Part shown: positions 1-6,748 of the stretch, piece after piece
Layout: each line of letters starts with the position of its first letter
How positions within the stretch are numbered: the stretch's first letter is position 1
Origin: Sedimenticola sp.
GTDB taxonomy: Bacteria; Pseudomonadota; Gammaproteobacteria; Chromatiales; Chromatiaceae
DNA: 10,440 bases
NCBI GenBank assembly: GCA_026197195.1
Contig: JAPHUG010000366.1
Span: forward strand, 1-10,440
Direction: 5' to 3'
The notes under the pieces: model-generated
The model's input: only the letters and a program-made list of their open reading frames with translations
Told to the model about the DNA's origin: nothing
Databases searched by the model: none
Program-made: the position numbers and the translations under genes

Positions 1-138
1 CTCTGCAGTGCTGAAGATGTAGCACGGCTCGGTGTGGCGGGTTTCGAATCAGGAGAGGCGGTGGCGGCAGAGTATGCCTTGCCGGTCTATCTTCGGGATA
101 AAGTAGCTGCCAAGCCCAAACAACGGGCGGCGGATTAG
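1..138 (+). CDS. tsaB: TsaB-like tRNA threonylcarbamoyladenosine biosynthesis protein, C-terminal fragment
   Basis: Only the last 45 codons are present, ending at TAG 136-138; the frame is open from base 1. The tail contains PVYLRDKVA followed by a lysine-rich end. This resembles the C-terminus of TsaB, where a PVYLR-type segment is followed by a basic tail. TsaB is the catalytically inactive partner of TsaD in the cytoplasmic complex that adds threonylcarbamoyl to A37 of ANN-reading tRNAs. The stop codon overlaps the stop of the convergent L,D-transpeptidase gene by four bases (135-138), so the two transcripts must run into each other. The identification rests on a short tail without the N-terminal fold, so another protein with a similar end is possible. 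Confidence 0.72.
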   Translation, partial: LCSAEDVARLGVAGFESGEAVAAEYALPVYLRDKVAAKPKQRAAD

Positions 139-1436
139 TGTGATCGCAGTTCGCGCCAGCGTTCTGATACGATCTGGAACTCTCCGGGACAGCCTTTGAC
201 GATCAGGGTCTTGATGCCTGAATCGGCATATTCGGCACTGCGGTAGTCCTGCCTGAATCGGATCTGGTAGCGGTTATTGGTCAGTTCTCTGATGGACAGG
301 TCGTTTATCTCTATCTGCTGATCGGGGCGCTCGGTAAACAAGGTCCGTTTATAGTCACGCCACTGGGACAGGTTTTTACCACTGCTATCGCGGAATCCAG
401 AATCGTAATGACGCAGGTAACGATCCAGGTCAACGGTCCGCCAGGCGTCTAGCCAGTCGTTAATAAAATGATCAATCTGCTTACGATCCACTTGATCCAT
501 AGGAAGCGCGGAGTAGGCCTCAGTAATCAGTTTTAACTTACCGTTGTCCCGTTTGAAGTAGAGCTTTTTCTTTCCGCGGGCCCGCATGTTGTCGGCGCAG
601 TAGGACTGGGTGAAATCGAATACAACCTGCTTGCCATCTTCCTTGAAGGCATAGACATCATCAGTATCAATGACCCGTTTGGGGTAAAGCTGGTTAAGTT
701 GGGCTTTCCTGTCAAGCCAGCCTTCGCGGTCGATACCCCCGGGGCTGTGGAAGTTGGGATGGACCAGGTCACCCAGCGTATCAAGATCCCCACCCTCCCA
801 GGCTTCTATAAAACGATCGAACAGGGAGAAAAGGGCTTCTCGTTGTTGCTGGTATTCGGTGGCCGGAATAAATTGGGTCTCTCGTGTGATGATCACAGGT
901 GTATCTTTTTGCAGTAGTGATTTCAGTTCGCCTATCTGGTTGTTATTAAAGGCAACACAACCTCGGGTTACCTGTTTTTGGGGGTCATTATCATCCCGTC
1001 CGTGTAGCCAGATACCACTGCCGTTTCTTCCTTCCATACGGTCAAGCGTGTTCGGGTAGTTGATAGGGAAGGCCCCTGCGCCATAGATCGGGGCGAGTTT
1101 ATCCTTGGGGATGTAATTGGTGATCCGATACACGCCCTCCGGTGTACGCTTATCACCCTCATAGAGTTTTTCACCGTCATTCTCACCAAATAACAGGTCA
1201 TCAAAGCTACGCCTGAGTCTTGGTTCGTCCTGCTCCAGGTCTACCAAGTAGGCGGAACGGGTACGTTTATCGACCAATACAGTGGTGCTGTTGCCGCCAT
1301 TTCTGGAGAAGATGTGATTGGGCAGCTCTTGCACGGCTATGGCCAATTCAGGCAAGGCCGTGATTAGAAGCGCGGTCGTCAAGGAGAGCAAGCCTGACCG
1401 GTTTAACAGGGATGTAGGGAGTAGTTGCTTAATCAT
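135..1436 (-). CDS. Exported L,D-transpeptidase (YkuD) with two C-terminal NTF2-like (Cds6-type) domains
   Basis: This 433-residue protein probably forms or edits cross-links in peptidoglycan, or attaches proteins to it, from the periplasm. Residues 14-34 form a hydrophobic signal segment ending in an AIA-type cleavage site. The YkuD domain covers about 50-185: the fold-typical KRTPEGVYRI is at 96-105, the catalytic histidine is H145 in IWLHG and the nucleophile is C160 in TRGC. Two related alpha+beta repeats follow at about 203-312 and 318-429. Each begins with an F-I-x-x-W or AW helix, then a D-L-D segment and a W-x-x-x-K segment, as in NTF2/SnoaL-like domains of Cds6-family enzymes. The second repeat ends IRFRQDYRS...IVSERW, nearly matching the end of the divergent TPR protein, which suggests shared ligands or pathway. 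The ATG at 1434-1436 has only a weak AGGT upstream. The acyl-donor and acceptor specificity cannot be read from the sequence. Confidence 0.9.
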   Translation of the reverse strand: MIKQLLPTSLLNRSGLLSLTTALLITALPELAIAVQELPNHIFSRNGGNSTTVLVDKRTRSAYLVDLEQDEPRLRRSFDDLLFGENDGEKLYEGDKRTPEGVYRITNYIPKDKLAPIYGAGAFPINYPNTLDRMEGRNGSGIWLHGRDDNDPQKQVTRGCVAFNNNQIGELKSLLQKDTPVIITRETQFIPATEYQQQREALFSLFDRFIEAWEGGDLDTLGDLVHPNFHSPGGIDREGWLDRKAQLNQLYPKRVIDTDDVYAFKEDGKQVVFDFTQSYCADNMRARGKKKLYFKRDNGKLKLITEAYSALPMDQVDRKQIDHFINDWLDAWRTVDLDRYLRHYDSGFRDSSGKNLSQWRDYKRTLFTERPDQQIEINDLSIRELTNNRYQIRFRQDYRSAEYADSGIKTLIVKGCPGEFQIVSERWRELRSH

Positions 1437-1569
1437 GACCTGTATAGGTTTTTTTGTGGATCACGTACATTGGTTGGCGATTCTACAATCAGACGACAAT
1501 TGCAGCAAATGTGTTGATTTTAGGTATAATTCTCTGCGATGTCTAAATACATTTAAAAGGGAAAGTAGA
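1437..1569. promoter_or_regulatory. Divergent promoter region between the L,D-transpeptidase and TPR-Cds6 genes
   Basis: This 133-bp gap separates two divergent genes whose products share a domain, so it must hold both promoters. For the plus-strand gene the best -10 is a perfect TATAAT at 1525-1530, with TTGCAG at 1500-1505 as a possible -35; the 19-bp spacing is longer than ideal. An AAGGGA ribosome-binding site at 1557-1562 lies 7 bases before the ATG at 1570. For the minus-strand gene I see no clear -10/-35 pair. A run of seven T's lies at about 1448-1455. Co-regulation of the two genes is inference. Confidence 0.5.
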
Positions 1570-2469
1570 ATGGTGCAAAATGGATTCAGATCGGTTGTCA
1601 GGACGATGCTTGCCAGTGGGCTTCTTTTTGCGTTGAGTCTGCCAGTCGGGGCCGAGGTGTCTGAAAATGCCATTGGTAAGCTGATAGACCAGGGAGCTTA
1701 TCAGGAGGCGTTACTGCATATTGATCAGCAGATGGAAGAGAAAGGCCCTGAAACCGCCTCTCTTATGCTGTTAAAGGGCGCCGTTTTGGTTCGCTTGGGG
1801 CGCCTGGACGAAGGGATGGCGTTGTTTAGGTCACTCGCGAAAAAATACCCCAATGATGCCGCCATTCATAACAATATAGGTGTCATTCATGCTGAACGAG
1901 GTGAGCTGGAGCTGGCAAGGCAAGCCTTTGAGCAGGCAGTGAAAATAAGCCCTGACTATCAGCAGGCCGTGCGTAATCTGGGAGATGTGTATGCTGATCT
2001 GGCGTGCCACACCTACGGTCAGATAAAGGCTGATTCGACAATCCAGATCCCCTCGTTTTGTGTGGCAGTGGAACCCGTTGCAGTGATCAGGTCTGAAAAA
2101 ACGGCGGAGCCGGATACTGGTGAGCTGTCAGAGGCCATCAAGTCGGAGCTGCTTGAAGCCCTGGATCAGTGGCGAAGTGCCTGGGAGACACAGGCTATTA
2201 TGCAGTACCTGGGGTTTTATTCGGTCAAGTTTTCACCGGATGGCATGACGCTTGACCAGTGGAGAGCAAAGCGAGAGCGTTCTATTGCGCGTCCCGAATG
2301 GATCAAGATTCGCTTGGAGAATCCTGAACTGACGCTGGCGAATGCGCGGGTCTCCATTCGCTTCAGACAGGACTATCGTGCCAGCAACTACAGGGATGTA
2401 GTGAACAAGGAACTGGTGTTTGTTAGAGAAGGTGCTGGCTGGAAGATTATCAGTGAGCGGGTTCTCTGA
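1570..2469 (+). CDS. Exported TPR protein with C-terminal NTF2-like (Cds6-type) domain
   Basis: I place the start at ATG 1570, giving 299 residues, because a ribosome-binding site (AAGGGA, 7-base spacing) and a signal peptide begin there. The open frame extends upstream to 1318, but that part overlaps the divergent gene and its promoter. A hydrophobic segment at about 12-29 ends in VGA, a likely signal peptidase I site; no lipobox cysteine is visible. About three tetratricopeptide repeats follow (roughly 40-150), including AIHNNIGVIHAERGELELA and a following AVRNLGDVYADLA. A linker leads to the C-terminal domain (194-299), which has DQW...AW, W-R-A-K and IRFRQDYRASNYR...IISERVL, closely matching the last repeat of the neighbouring L,D-transpeptidase. 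TPRs bind partner proteins, so this is probably a periplasmic scaffold or adaptor for that enzyme. This role is inferred from the shared domain and the divergent arrangement, not established. Confidence 0.85.
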   Translation: MVQNGFRSVVRTMLASGLLFALSLPVGAEVSENAIGKLIDQGAYQEALLHIDQQMEEKGPETASLMLLKGAVLVRLGRLDEGMALFRSLAKKYPNDAAIHNNIGVIHAERGELELARQAFEQAVKISPDYQQAVRNLGDVYADLACHTYGQIKADSTIQIPSFCVAVEPVAVIRSEKTAEPDTGELSEAIKSELLEALDQWRSAWETQAIMQYLGFYSVKFSPDGMTLDQWRAKRERSIARPEWIKIRLENPELTLANARVSIRFRQDYRASNYRDVVNKELVFVREGAGWKIISERVL

Positions 2470-2481
2470 TCATTCACCCGT

Positions 2482-3444
2482 CTAGTCAGGTTTATAGAGG
2501 GTGGTTCGATTTCGGCCGCCCTCTTTTGATTCATAAAGCGCCTTGTCAGCTTGCTCTAGCCACTCGGTATGGGTGCTCAGTTTTTCACTGATTTCTGATA
2601 CCCCCAGACTGATCGTGAATTTTATCTCTTGATCTTCATAAGTGACGACGATCGCCTCAATCGACTGACGGAGCCGTTCAGCAAAGATCCTACCACCCTC
2701 AAGCTCGGCGCCCAGCAGTACAATGCAGAACTCCTCACCACCGTAGCGGCCGGCAATATCGATCTCACGTTTAGTCTCCAGCAACTGACCCGATACGATA
2801 CGGATCACCTCATCCCCGGCTTGATGACCATAAGTGTCATTAACCTTTTTGAAGTGATCGATGTCAAACATGACCAGAGCGGATTTCTGTCCACTTCGTG
2901 GATAGCGTTTGAACTCGGCCTGCATGGCGTTCTCCCAGGCGCGCCGATTTAACAGTCCGGTCAGGCCATCAATGCGGCCTATTCGGTCGAGTTCCTTGTT
3001 GGCAGTCTGCAGTGCCTGCTCATCAAGTGCGGCATCGGTTGTGTCGTATAGCATCAGGCAGACGTGATCTACCGAACCTGATATGCCAGCCAACGGGAAG
3101 ATGGTCATGTTCTGAAACATGGTGTCAGAGCGGCCGGTGATTGGGTTATAGCTGTTGAACTTTATGATATGCGGCCGCTGTTGCCATGAGGAGAAGGAGC
3201 GGTTGTTCAACAGGAAGACCGTATCCAGCTTTTTCTTTAACCACTGCTCGGGCAGGTCCGGAAAGGCCTCAAACAGGTTTTTATCTATCAGGACCGATGG
3301 ATTAATGCCGCTGTGGTTCCACATGAAGTGGTTCCAGATCTTTATCCGACAATCGCGATCCAGCACCACAAGCCCTACATCGACATTGTGGATGATGCCC
3401 AGCAACATGTGCATTTCAGAAATATCATCACTGAGCTGATTCAT
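2482..3444 (-). CDS. PAS-GGDEF diguanylate cyclase
   Basis: This 320-residue cytoplasmic protein probably makes the second messenger cyclic di-GMP from two GTP. The N-terminal part (about 12-135) is PAS-like: it opens with GLVVLDRDCRIKIWN and ends with a strand-rich segment and YDTTD, typical of a PAS-to-effector linker. A short helix (138-156) joins it to the GGDEF domain (157-318), which opens with DGLTGLLNRRAW. The metal-binding segment is FDIDHFKKVND (193-203), and the signature GGEEF is at 235-239. R226-E-I-D229 lies at the usual position upstream and is an intact RxxD I-site, so product inhibition is expected. There is no membrane segment or EAL domain. The start ATG overlaps the stop of the REC-CheC gene (ATGA, 3441-3444), with an AGGAG 11 bases upstream inside that gene. 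The two are therefore probably translated together. The PAS ligand is unknown. Confidence 0.93.
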   Translation of the reverse strand: MNQLSDDISEMHMLLGIIHNVDVGLVVLDRDCRIKIWNHFMWNHSGINPSVLIDKNLFEAFPDLPEQWLKKKLDTVFLLNNRSFSSWQQRPHIIKFNSYNPITGRSDTMFQNMTIFPLAGISGSVDHVCLMLYDTTDAALDEQALQTANKELDRIGRIDGLTGLLNRRAWENAMQAEFKRYPRSGQKSALVMFDIDHFKKVNDTYGHQAGDEVIRIVSGQLLETKREIDIAGRYGGEEFCIVLLGAELEGGRIFAERLRQSIEAIVVTYEDQEIKFTISLGVSEISEKLSTHTEWLEQADKALYESKEGGRNRTTLYKPD

Positions 3445-4436
3445 GATTCAAAAATCTCCTCACCTGAACGCATTTTCATTGAAGCTATGGAGTCTGGTGT
3501 GATGAGGACCAGTTGATTGCAGCTGATCTGGTTATCGCCTATCGTGTAATTGATCTCTATGGTCAGCACCTTTTCGTGGATATTGCTTTTCTGTAGGATC
3601 GTTTCACTGTCTTCGCTATGAATGGATATACGCGGATGCCCCTGGCTGAATGAGACATCCAGTTGTTCGGCAAAGCCTTTGAGAAAGGCCCCAACCAACA
3701 CATTGGCGATATCCATATAGAGTTCAATCTCAGTGGACTCTTCAAGCTGCTCAGTATCAAAGTTGAGCAGTTTGGCAACGTGCTTGATATCCGTGTCATG
3801 GAATATCAACAGGTTTTCACCCGCAATACCGCCACCGATGAAACCCTGAGTGATGCACGAGAAGGTATCGCCTTGAGCGGCGGCATTCATCGCCATCTCC
3901 AGCTCACCCTGTTCCATTAGACTGACATGGGGAATGGAGAGCTCTACTTTTTCATTTACAACCTTGACCAGTAGGTCTGCTGCCCGACCCATGGCAACAT
4001 TGGTGATCTCTTGACACCACTCATTGAATGAAACTTCCAGCGTCTCTTCAACAGCCTGGTCTGTCAGTATGCCCAGTACCCCAAAGTCATTCAGTACCTT
4101 GGTAAGCTCAGCCGCATCCACAGGTTTTTTTATGAAGGCGACTGCGCCAAGCGCCATCACCCGCTGATAGCTGTCAGGCTGTATATCACCTGAAATCACG
4201 ATTGGGAGGGTGGGTAGATCTTTTTTGCGGATATGTTCCAGGACACCAAAACCATCCAGTATGGGCATGGTCAGGTCGAGAAGCAGGATGTCTCCTTTGC
4301 CTGATTCAATAGCTGTAACCGCTTCCTCTCCATTTTCACAGAACGTGATCTCCACGTCCCAGCCTGCTGGAAGGGCACGCATAACCTGTTTTCGGGCAAA
4401 GCTGGAGTCGTCACAAATAATGACCGGTGTTGTCAT
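3441..4436 (-). CDS. REC-CheC fusion: response regulator with CheC/CheX-like phosphatase domain
   Basis: This 331-residue protein joins a receiver domain to a CheC-type CheY-P phosphatase. The receiver (1-120) has the acidic pair D9-D10, phospho-acceptor D54 in LLLDLTMP, S82 at the Thr/Ser switch position and K103 in the KKP motif, so it should be phosphorylatable. The output domain (about 125-325) carries two copies of the CheC signature E/D-x2-N-x22-P: E143, N146, P169 and D242, N245, P268. The second has Asp in place of Glu. Between them, GFIGGGIAGENLLIF matches the central strand of CheC. In CheC proteins these helices remove phosphate from CheY-P. No methyl-accepting protein, CheA or CheY gene is in the window. 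The gene is the first of a coupled pair with the PAS-GGDEF cyclase (ATGA overlap), which suggests it governs c-di-GMP output. The ATG start has a weak ribosome-binding site. Confidence 0.88.
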   Translation of the reverse strand: MTTPVIICDDSSFARKQVMRALPAGWDVEITFCENGEEAVTAIESGKGDILLLDLTMPILDGFGVLEHIRKKDLPTLPIVISGDIQPDSYQRVMALGAVAFIKKPVDAAELTKVLNDFGVLGILTDQAVEETLEVSFNEWCQEITNVAMGRAADLLVKVVNEKVELSIPHVSLMEQGELEMAMNAAAQGDTFSCITQGFIGGGIAGENLLIFHDTDIKHVAKLLNFDTEQLEESTEIELYMDIANVLVGAFLKGFAEQLDVSFSQGHPRISIHSEDSETILQKSNIHEKVLTIEINYTIGDNQISCNQLVLITPDSIASMKMRSGEEIFES

Positions 4437-4587
4437 AGTCAGACCAGATTGTAATTATTTTCAAGTATCCTCACCAAAGTATAACAACAAAATCTCCAAG
4501 TACATCAGCGAGTTTGATAATTAGTGATAAAGGTGCCTGTTGTGTGCCGGATTTACGGTTTTTCTGGATGCCGGCCATGCCTCTGAT
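4437..4587. promoter_or_regulatory. Gap between the motor-like pair and the REC-CheC/GGDEF pair, with an extended -10 promoter
   Basis: The 151-bp gap contains no open frame worth calling. On the minus strand there is TGTTATACT: the TATACT -10 is at 4478-4483 and the extended-10 TGn at 4484-4486. Transcription would start about 35 bases before the REC-CheC ATG. No good -35 is visible at 17-18 bp, as is usual for an extended -10 promoter. No strong hairpin with a T-tract follows the stop of the MotB-like gene (TAA at 4588-4590), so read-through from the motor pair into the signalling pair remains possible. Confidence 0.45.
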
Positions 4588-5658
4588 TTATTCGCTGCTA
4601 ACCCCTGGCAGTACAGGTACCAGCTCCGCACCGCCTTCCTGGAAGTAATAGTCATACTTTGCATGCAGTTGCGAGGTCAGGCTCCAGGCTTCCGTAAAGG
4701 TCAGTCCACTGTTTTCAGGGAAGATGACTTTGATATAAAGCCCGGTCTTCTGGCGGGTTTTGAGGGTGTCAAGCAGCGCCTCCAGCTGCTCTTGAGTGAT
4801 GGCCTCATAGCCCTCTTTCTCCTGAGTCTGATACTCAACGATAATCTGCTGCCCGGGCTTTGTATAGCGCACTTCTACCAGATAGCGTCCGGCCGGTGAG
4901 CGGGCGGGGCGCACCAGCTTGTCATATTTCAGCTTCAGCTTGTTGAAGTCTGTCTGAAGGGTTGTGAGTTGTCGGCCGCTCTCGCGCTCAGCGACCCGCG
5001 CCGTGAGCAGTTCTCCGGCTTGATTGCTATAGCGCTGCTGCAGACTGGCTAACTGTTCTTGAACCGCGAGGTGCTCGTTTTGCAGATCTTCCAATTCGGA
5101 GCCTGTTGCTTCGATAGCATCCTGGAACTGACTGAGCTGCTGCTGAGTGGCGAGCAGTGTTTGTTGTAACTCGCCAATCGCAAGCTGTTGCTTTTGTTGA
5201 TCCGCCTGGCTTTTCAGTAAGCGCTGGTTGAGCGTGAAATTTTCTGCATTTAACTGGTCCCGTAACAGTTGTAGGGCCTCTTTTTCCGACTGTAAAAGGG
5301 CGATGTTCTGGTGCTGTGTATCGATGGTGCCCGCCTGCTTGGCCCCCTGTTCTTCCATCTGCATTAACTGCATACGCAGCATAGAGATGTCATTTTCGGC
5401 GGTGAACAACTTCAGGGCCAGGCTCTCTTTCTCCTCGCCGGTCACCTTGGCCAGCTCCATTGCGGTGCGCTCGGCCTCCATGGTAGAGCGGAGCTGATTA
5501 ACCAGCTCTATATTGCGTAGCAGCAGCACTACCATCGCCATGACGAAGATCATCACGATCACGGTCATGATATCGGTGAACGATGGCCAGAAACTCTCCT
5601 GATTCTGACCGTCCTGGCGATTTAATCGCAGGTCAACGAAGCTGCCATCCTGGTTCAT
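4588..5658 (-). CDS. MotB-like single-pass membrane protein with long coiled coil and unrecognised C-terminal domain
   Basis: This 356-residue protein has the layout of the mobile, peptidoglycan-side partner of a proton-driven channel. A short N-terminal tail precedes one membrane helix (about 30-47). That helix starts with PSFTDIMTVIV, whose D29 sits where MotB, TolR and ExbD carry their proton-relay aspartate. About 200 residues (50-250) of Gln/Glu/Leu-rich heptad sequence follow, almost certainly a periplasmic coiled coil. The last 100 residues (257-356) form a compact alpha/beta domain beginning GRYLVEVRY. I do not see the OmpA/MotB peptidoglycan-binding motif there. The strand-helix-strand order (LYIKVIFPEN, then a helix ending YYFQEGG) is loosely like the ExbD/TolR periplasmic domain, but this is weak. 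Its ATG overlaps the stop of the MotA/TolQ-like gene (ATGA, 5655-5658), so the two are translated together. The load driven by the motor is unknown; no flagellar, tonB or tol-pal genes are nearby. Confidence 0.8.
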   Translation of the reverse strand: MNQDGSFVDLRLNRQDGQNQESFWPSFTDIMTVIVMIFVMAMVVLLLRNIELVNQLRSTMEAERTAMELAKVTGEEKESLALKLFTAENDISMLRMQLMQMEEQGAKQAGTIDTQHQNIALLQSEKEALQLLRDQLNAENFTLNQRLLKSQADQQKQQLAIGELQQTLLATQQQLSQFQDAIEATGSELEDLQNEHLAVQEQLASLQQRYSNQAGELLTARVAERESGRQLTTLQTDFNKLKLKYDKLVRPARSPAGRYLVEVRYTKPGQQIIVEYQTQEKEGYEAITQEQLEALLDTLKTRQKTGLYIKVIFPENSGLTFTEAWSLTSQLHAKYDYYFQEGGAELVPVLPGVSSE

Positions 5659-6626
5659 TGATCTTCGTGCAGCCTGAAGCCATCACGCAGGAGCTTTTTG
5701 ATATCTTCCATCTCCTGGGTGATGGGTTGTATGCGGTGATCATAGACCTGATTGACGGCGTTACTGATGCACTGCTCAAGTGATTCGATATTGGTCTGGG
5801 AGCTTTGCATCTCAGTGGCCAGGTTCTGGAAAGAGGTCTGTGAGGCCTCCATTTTGTTTATCAGGCTCTGCAGTGAGCGAATCAGACCACTGAATTCGAA
5901 CAGTACGCTCTCTGTCTGAATCTGGAAGCGGGGCATCAGGTGAGTGGCAGTGATCTGCTCAATGCCACTGATCAGGTTGGTCTGTACGTCGGTGAGCTTC
6001 ATATAGAAGTAGCCGAAGTAGATGTAACTGACAATGGCGGTGATGGTGGTGGAGAGTGCGGTTGACATACCGTGGATCACCAGGCCCATGCCATCGACGT
6101 TAACCGCAGAAGCCAACAGATCAGAAGCCCCAATCAAGGCAATGGAGAGCGATACAATGGTACCAAATACACCGGTCAGGATGAGGGTGTTGTTGATAAA
6201 TTTGGGCAGACTGTTGCGGGTGCTTTCAGATGCCACCAGTGTTGTGGCGAGGGCGTTGTGGTTGATCGGCGTATTGGCATTGCTCAATGCTTCGAGCGTG
6301 CGGTAACGGCGTGCCATCATTCGGTTTTCTGAAACTTCGTACAGCGGATCGACCTTATCCCGCAGGTTGCGCATGAACTGAATCATGGCGCGCTCTTCCA
6401 GGCTGTAACTGAGAAGGATGCCTATGATTCTCAGCAAACCCAATATAAAAAGGACTAGGATGGTGCCGTTGATTATCAGGCCGGTAGGTGTTATCTGATC
6501 CCGAAAGTAGATTTCATTGATGAAATCCAGTTTCCAATAGAGTAACCCCGCTGCGATAGCACCCAGTATCAACATGCGTATTAGAATGTTGCGGCTGAAA
6601 TGACGGCGTATCTGTATGCTTTCCAA
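5655..6626 (-). CDS. MotA/TolQ/ExbB-like proton-channel protein
   Basis: I choose the TTG at 6624-6626 as start (323 residues) because GGGGAG lies five bases upstream of it. A TTG at 6648-6650 would add eight residues but has no ribosome-binding site, and no ATG occurs before residue 18. The protein has four membrane helices at about 14-32, 50-75, 148-168 and 180-206. The last two carry the channel signature: TGVFGTIVSLSIAL in the third, and GMSTALSTTITAIVSYI in the fourth, whose threonine/serine-rich face is typical of MotA/TolQ/ExbB. A cytoplasmic loop of about 70 residues lies between helices 2 and 3. A helical, coiled-coil-like tail of about 110 residues follows helix 4, which is longer than in TolQ or ExbB. 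It lies directly upstream of, and overlaps, the MotB-like gene, so the two proteins presumably form a 5:2-type inner-membrane rotor complex. The assignment to a particular subfamily is not possible by eye. Confidence 0.82.
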   Translation of the reverse strand: MESIQIRRHFSRNILIRMLILGAIAAGLLYWKLDFINEIYFRDQITPTGLIINGTILVLFILGLLRIIGILLSYSLEERAMIQFMRNLRDKVDPLYEVSENRMMARRYRTLEALSNANTPINHNALATTLVASESTRNSLPKFINNTLILTGVFGTIVSLSIALIGASDLLASAVNVDGMGLVIHGMSTALSTTITAIVSYIYFGYFYMKLTDVQTNLISGIEQITATHLMPRFQIQTESVLFEFSGLIRSLQSLINKMEASQTSFQNLATEMQSSQTNIESLEQCISNAVNQVYDHRIQPITQEMEDIKKLLRDGFRLHEDQ

Positions 6627-6637
6627 GAGTGCTCCCC
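6627..6637 (-). promoter_or_regulatory. Ribosome-binding site that fixes the TTG start of the MotA/TolQ-like gene
   Basis: On the minus strand GGGGAG (6632-6637) is followed by a five-base spacer and TTG at 6624-6626. This is the only strong Shine-Dalgarno near the 5' end of the frame, and it argues for the internal TTG over the upstream TTG at 6648-6650. Confidence 0.55.
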
Positions 6638-6748
6638 ATGCAAGTCCCAAGCCGGCGTAAGGTTCAGCTTATCATATCTGACAGAGGGGGATAGAATGGG
6701 CCTTTATTTATACTCATATAGAACCAGTTCATAACAGGAGACATTGTA
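6638..6748. promoter_or_regulatory. Divergent promoter region, motor-like pair versus glycerate kinase
   Basis: This gap of about 110 bp separates the minus-strand motor pair from the plus-strand kinase. On the plus strand an AGGAG at 6736-6740 lies eight bases before ATG 6749, and the AT-rich TTTATACTCATATAGA stretch (about 6705-6721) offers -10-like hexamers. On the minus strand TATGAT (about 6672-6677) is a possible -10. Neither side has a convincing -35, so both promoter calls are tentative. Confidence 0.35.

Noticed and set aside
1318..1569. A longer N-terminus for the TPR protein, starting at 1318
   Set aside because: It would overlap the divergent gene and the promoter gap, whereas ATG 1570 has a good ribosome-binding site and begins a signal peptide.
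2470..2481. A bidirectional terminator between the convergent TPR and cyclase genes
   Set aside because: The gap is only 12 bases and neither side shows a stable hairpin followed by a T-tract.
4540..4587. A rho-independent terminator after the MotB-like gene
   Set aside because: GCCGGC and CCGGATTTACGG form only very short stems, and the T-run lies on the wrong side for the minus-strand transcript.
4540..4899. An open plus-strand frame of 119 codons opposite the MotB-like gene
   Set aside because: It is antisense to a convincing coding sequence, has no ribosome-binding site of note and resembles no family.
4588..6626. A Zorya-type (ZorA/ZorB) defence system
   Set aside because: The channel-plus-partner layout is similar, but no ZorC, ZorD or ZorE-like gene is adjacent, the partner lacks the OmpA-type peptidoglycan-binding motif, and signalling and metabolic genes flank it rather than defence genes.
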